Program-made: the position numbers and the translations under genes
Notes under the pieces: generated by a model
The model's input: the letters and a program-made list of their open reading frames with translations, nothing else
Database searches by the model: none
Told to the model about the DNA's origin: nothing
From: Terriglobales bacterium
GTDB lineage: Bacteria; Acidobacteriota; Terriglobia; Terriglobales; Acidobacteriaceae
Reading direction: 5' to 3'
DNA: 64,000 nucleotides
Assembly: GCA_035567895.1 (NCBI GenBank)
Contig: DATMPC010000085.1
Coordinates: forward strand, 124,001 to 188,000
In this document: positions 62,945 through 64,000 of the stretch, one piece after another
How positions within the stretch are numbered: the first letter of the stretch is position 1
How the letters are laid out: each line of letters opens with the position of its first letter

Positions 62945-64000
62945 TGGATTCCCGTTCTGACCTGACCGTCTCAGTGGACTCAGCGTAAAGAGTCGGATTG
63001 GGGTTGTGCGTTTGAGCGAGCGGAACAGTGAAAAAGAATGTGCTGCCGATTCCCAGTTGACTCTCTACCCATATTTTGCCGCCGTGTTGCTCCACTATGC
63101 TGCGAGAGATAGCCAGTCCTAATCCAGTGCCGCCTCGCTTCCGGGAGTCTGAAGTATCAACCTGGTGAAATCGCTCAAAGATTGAGTTTTTCTTGTTTTC
63201 CGGAATGCCTCTTCCTTGATCAGAAACTTCAAATTGCGCATGCGTGCCGATAGACTTCGCCGCTACCTTGACCATTCCGCCCGGTTCGGAAAACTTAATT
63301 GCATTACTCAGGAGATTGGTCAGGCATTGGATGCATTGATCTCGATCGGCATAGATGAACAGCTCTGACTTCTTGGCCGAAAGAGTGATGTGCTGATTCT
63401 GCGCCATCGGGCGCATCACATCGATTGCGTGTTCGATGAGTTCTCGAGCACTGCACTGCATCTGACGTATGTCCATCTTTCCCGAATCGAGCTTTTCTAT
63501 ATCGAGAATGTCATTCAACAAGCGGATCAGGCGGTCGGTATTGCTGACTGCGATTTCCAACATCCGCGTTCCCTTTGCATCAACCCTCCCCAATAAACCT
63601 GAGGCGAGAAGGGCAAGCGACCCATGAATGGATGTAAGGGGAGTTCTAAGTTCATGGCTCACTACCGAAACGAACTCGGACTTCATGCGCTCGATCTGTT
63701 GCCGCCGTGTGAGATCTCGGAAGACCAGAACAACCGAACCGATGACTGCGAACATGGCGACCACGAGCGCCGACAATACAACCAGAAATGCTCGGCGAGC
63801 GCTCGCCTGCGCACGCATGTTGCGGTCGACAAGAAGGCGATCCTCATCGCCTCGCATTTGGGCTGTCAGGGCTGAGATTTCAGCGCTCAGCTTCCTCCCG
63901 GGGCCGGTACTGCCGAGAGCCAGAATTGCCTGCAGGCCGCCCGACTTGCGAACGCGGATGCCTTCGTCCATCGTGGCGAAACGTTTCTCGAGGAGCGTCT
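62919..64000 (-). CDS. Sensor histidine kinase (cut at the right edge)
   Basis: The C-terminal part of a hybrid-free sensor kinase; the frame is open to 64000, so the N-terminus lies beyond the window. The visible part has the end of an extracytoplasmic sensor (CHASE3-like, judged from the LLVDRNMRAQASARR helix), one membrane helix (about residues 65-90 of the visible part), the H-box HELRTPLTS with the phospho-acceptor His, N-box NLLSNAIKF, G1 DQGRGIPE and G2 GGTGLGLAI. It phosphorylates the receiver encoded next. The signal is unknown. Confidence 0.92.
   Translation of the reverse strand, partial: TLLEKRFATMDEGIRVRKSGGLQAILALGSTGPGRKLSAEISALTAQMRGDEDRLLVDRNMRAQASARRAFLVVLSALVVAMFAVIGSVVLVFRDLTRRQQIERMKSEFVSVVSHELRTPLTSIHGSLALLASGLLGRVDAKGTRMLEIAVSNTDRLIRLLNDILDIEKLDSGKMDIRQMQCSARELIEHAIDVMRPMAQNQHITLSAKKSELFIYADRDQCIQCLTNLLSNAIKFSEPGGMVKVAAKSIGTHAQFEVSDQGRGIPENKKNSIFERFHQVDTSDSRKRGGTGLGLAISRSIVEQHGGKIWVESQLGIGSTFFFTVPLAQTHNPNPTLYAESTETVRSERESNAETHPAD

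Noticed and set aside
1-64000. CRISPR arrays, tRNA or rRNA genes, transposases, prophage genes
   Set aside because: I looked for evenly spaced repeats, tRNA T-loops with acceptor stems, ribosomal RNA stretches and mobile-element proteins and found none that can be supported.

Overview
The window reads as a chromosomal segment of a diderm, soil-type acidobacterium (Terriglobia/Koribacter-like). The evidence is an Oar-like TonB-dependent receptor with an N-terminal carboxypeptidase-like plug, paralogous CRTAC1/ASPIC-UnbV proteins beside TPR proteins, a TonB, a TolC, LspA, a hopanoid radical-SAM gene (hpnJ), and the short hairpin and inverted-repeat elements scattered between genes. The taxonomic placement is an inference from gene content. 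I saw no rRNA, tRNA, CRISPR array, transposase, integrase or phage gene.

Layout. 1-5 kb: beta-hexosaminidase, a small TPR protein and purQ on the minus strand, then a short AI-2E-type permease next to a 152-bp inverted-repeat element. 5-9.3 kb: yebC, a glycine-zipper lipoprotein, NUDIX, PilZ, and an iodothyronine-deiodinase-like gene that is interrupted by an in-frame TGA exactly at the selenocysteine position and followed by a SECIS-like hairpin. 9.3-17 kb: FUSC exporter, lspA, ileS, tonB. 17-20.3 kb: M20 amidohydrolase and a secreted metal-dependent amidohydrolase. 20.4-25.3 kb: a four-gene overlapping iron-uptake operon (FTR1-DUF2318 fusion, two FtsX-like permeases, and an ABC ATPase fused to a DtxR-type metalloregulator) with a Fur-like palindrome in front. 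25.5-31.8 kb: acyltransferase, thiO, a sortase with its own LPxxG substrate, polX, cold-shock protein. 32-38 kb: NUDIX, DUF2520 oxidoreductase, APC permease, a 54-residue membrane protein, glutamine synthetase. 38-44.5 kb: VWA/MoxR pair, Lon-type substrate-binding protein, SDR, an internally deleted glutaminyl-cyclotransferase-like gene, CDP-alcohol phosphatidyltransferase and a frameshifted gtrA. 44.6-49 kb: paired hairpins, LigC-like DNA ligase, hpnJ with a truncated transporter behind it, TolC. 49-62 kb: a LacI regulator with two matching palindromes, the large TonB-dependent receptor, two TPR proteins and two divergent CRTAC1 proteins. 62-64 kb: Hpt, response regulator and a histidine kinase cut by the window edge.

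The most interesting items are the putative selenocysteine deiodinase homologue, the ABC-ATPase/DtxR fusion in a P19-less FTR1 operon, the sortase-substrate pair in a diderm, and several decayed or rearranged genes (gtrA, the EamA remnant, the cyclotransferase-like gene) next to small repeats. All functional calls rest on reading motifs and recalled family sequences; no database search was run.
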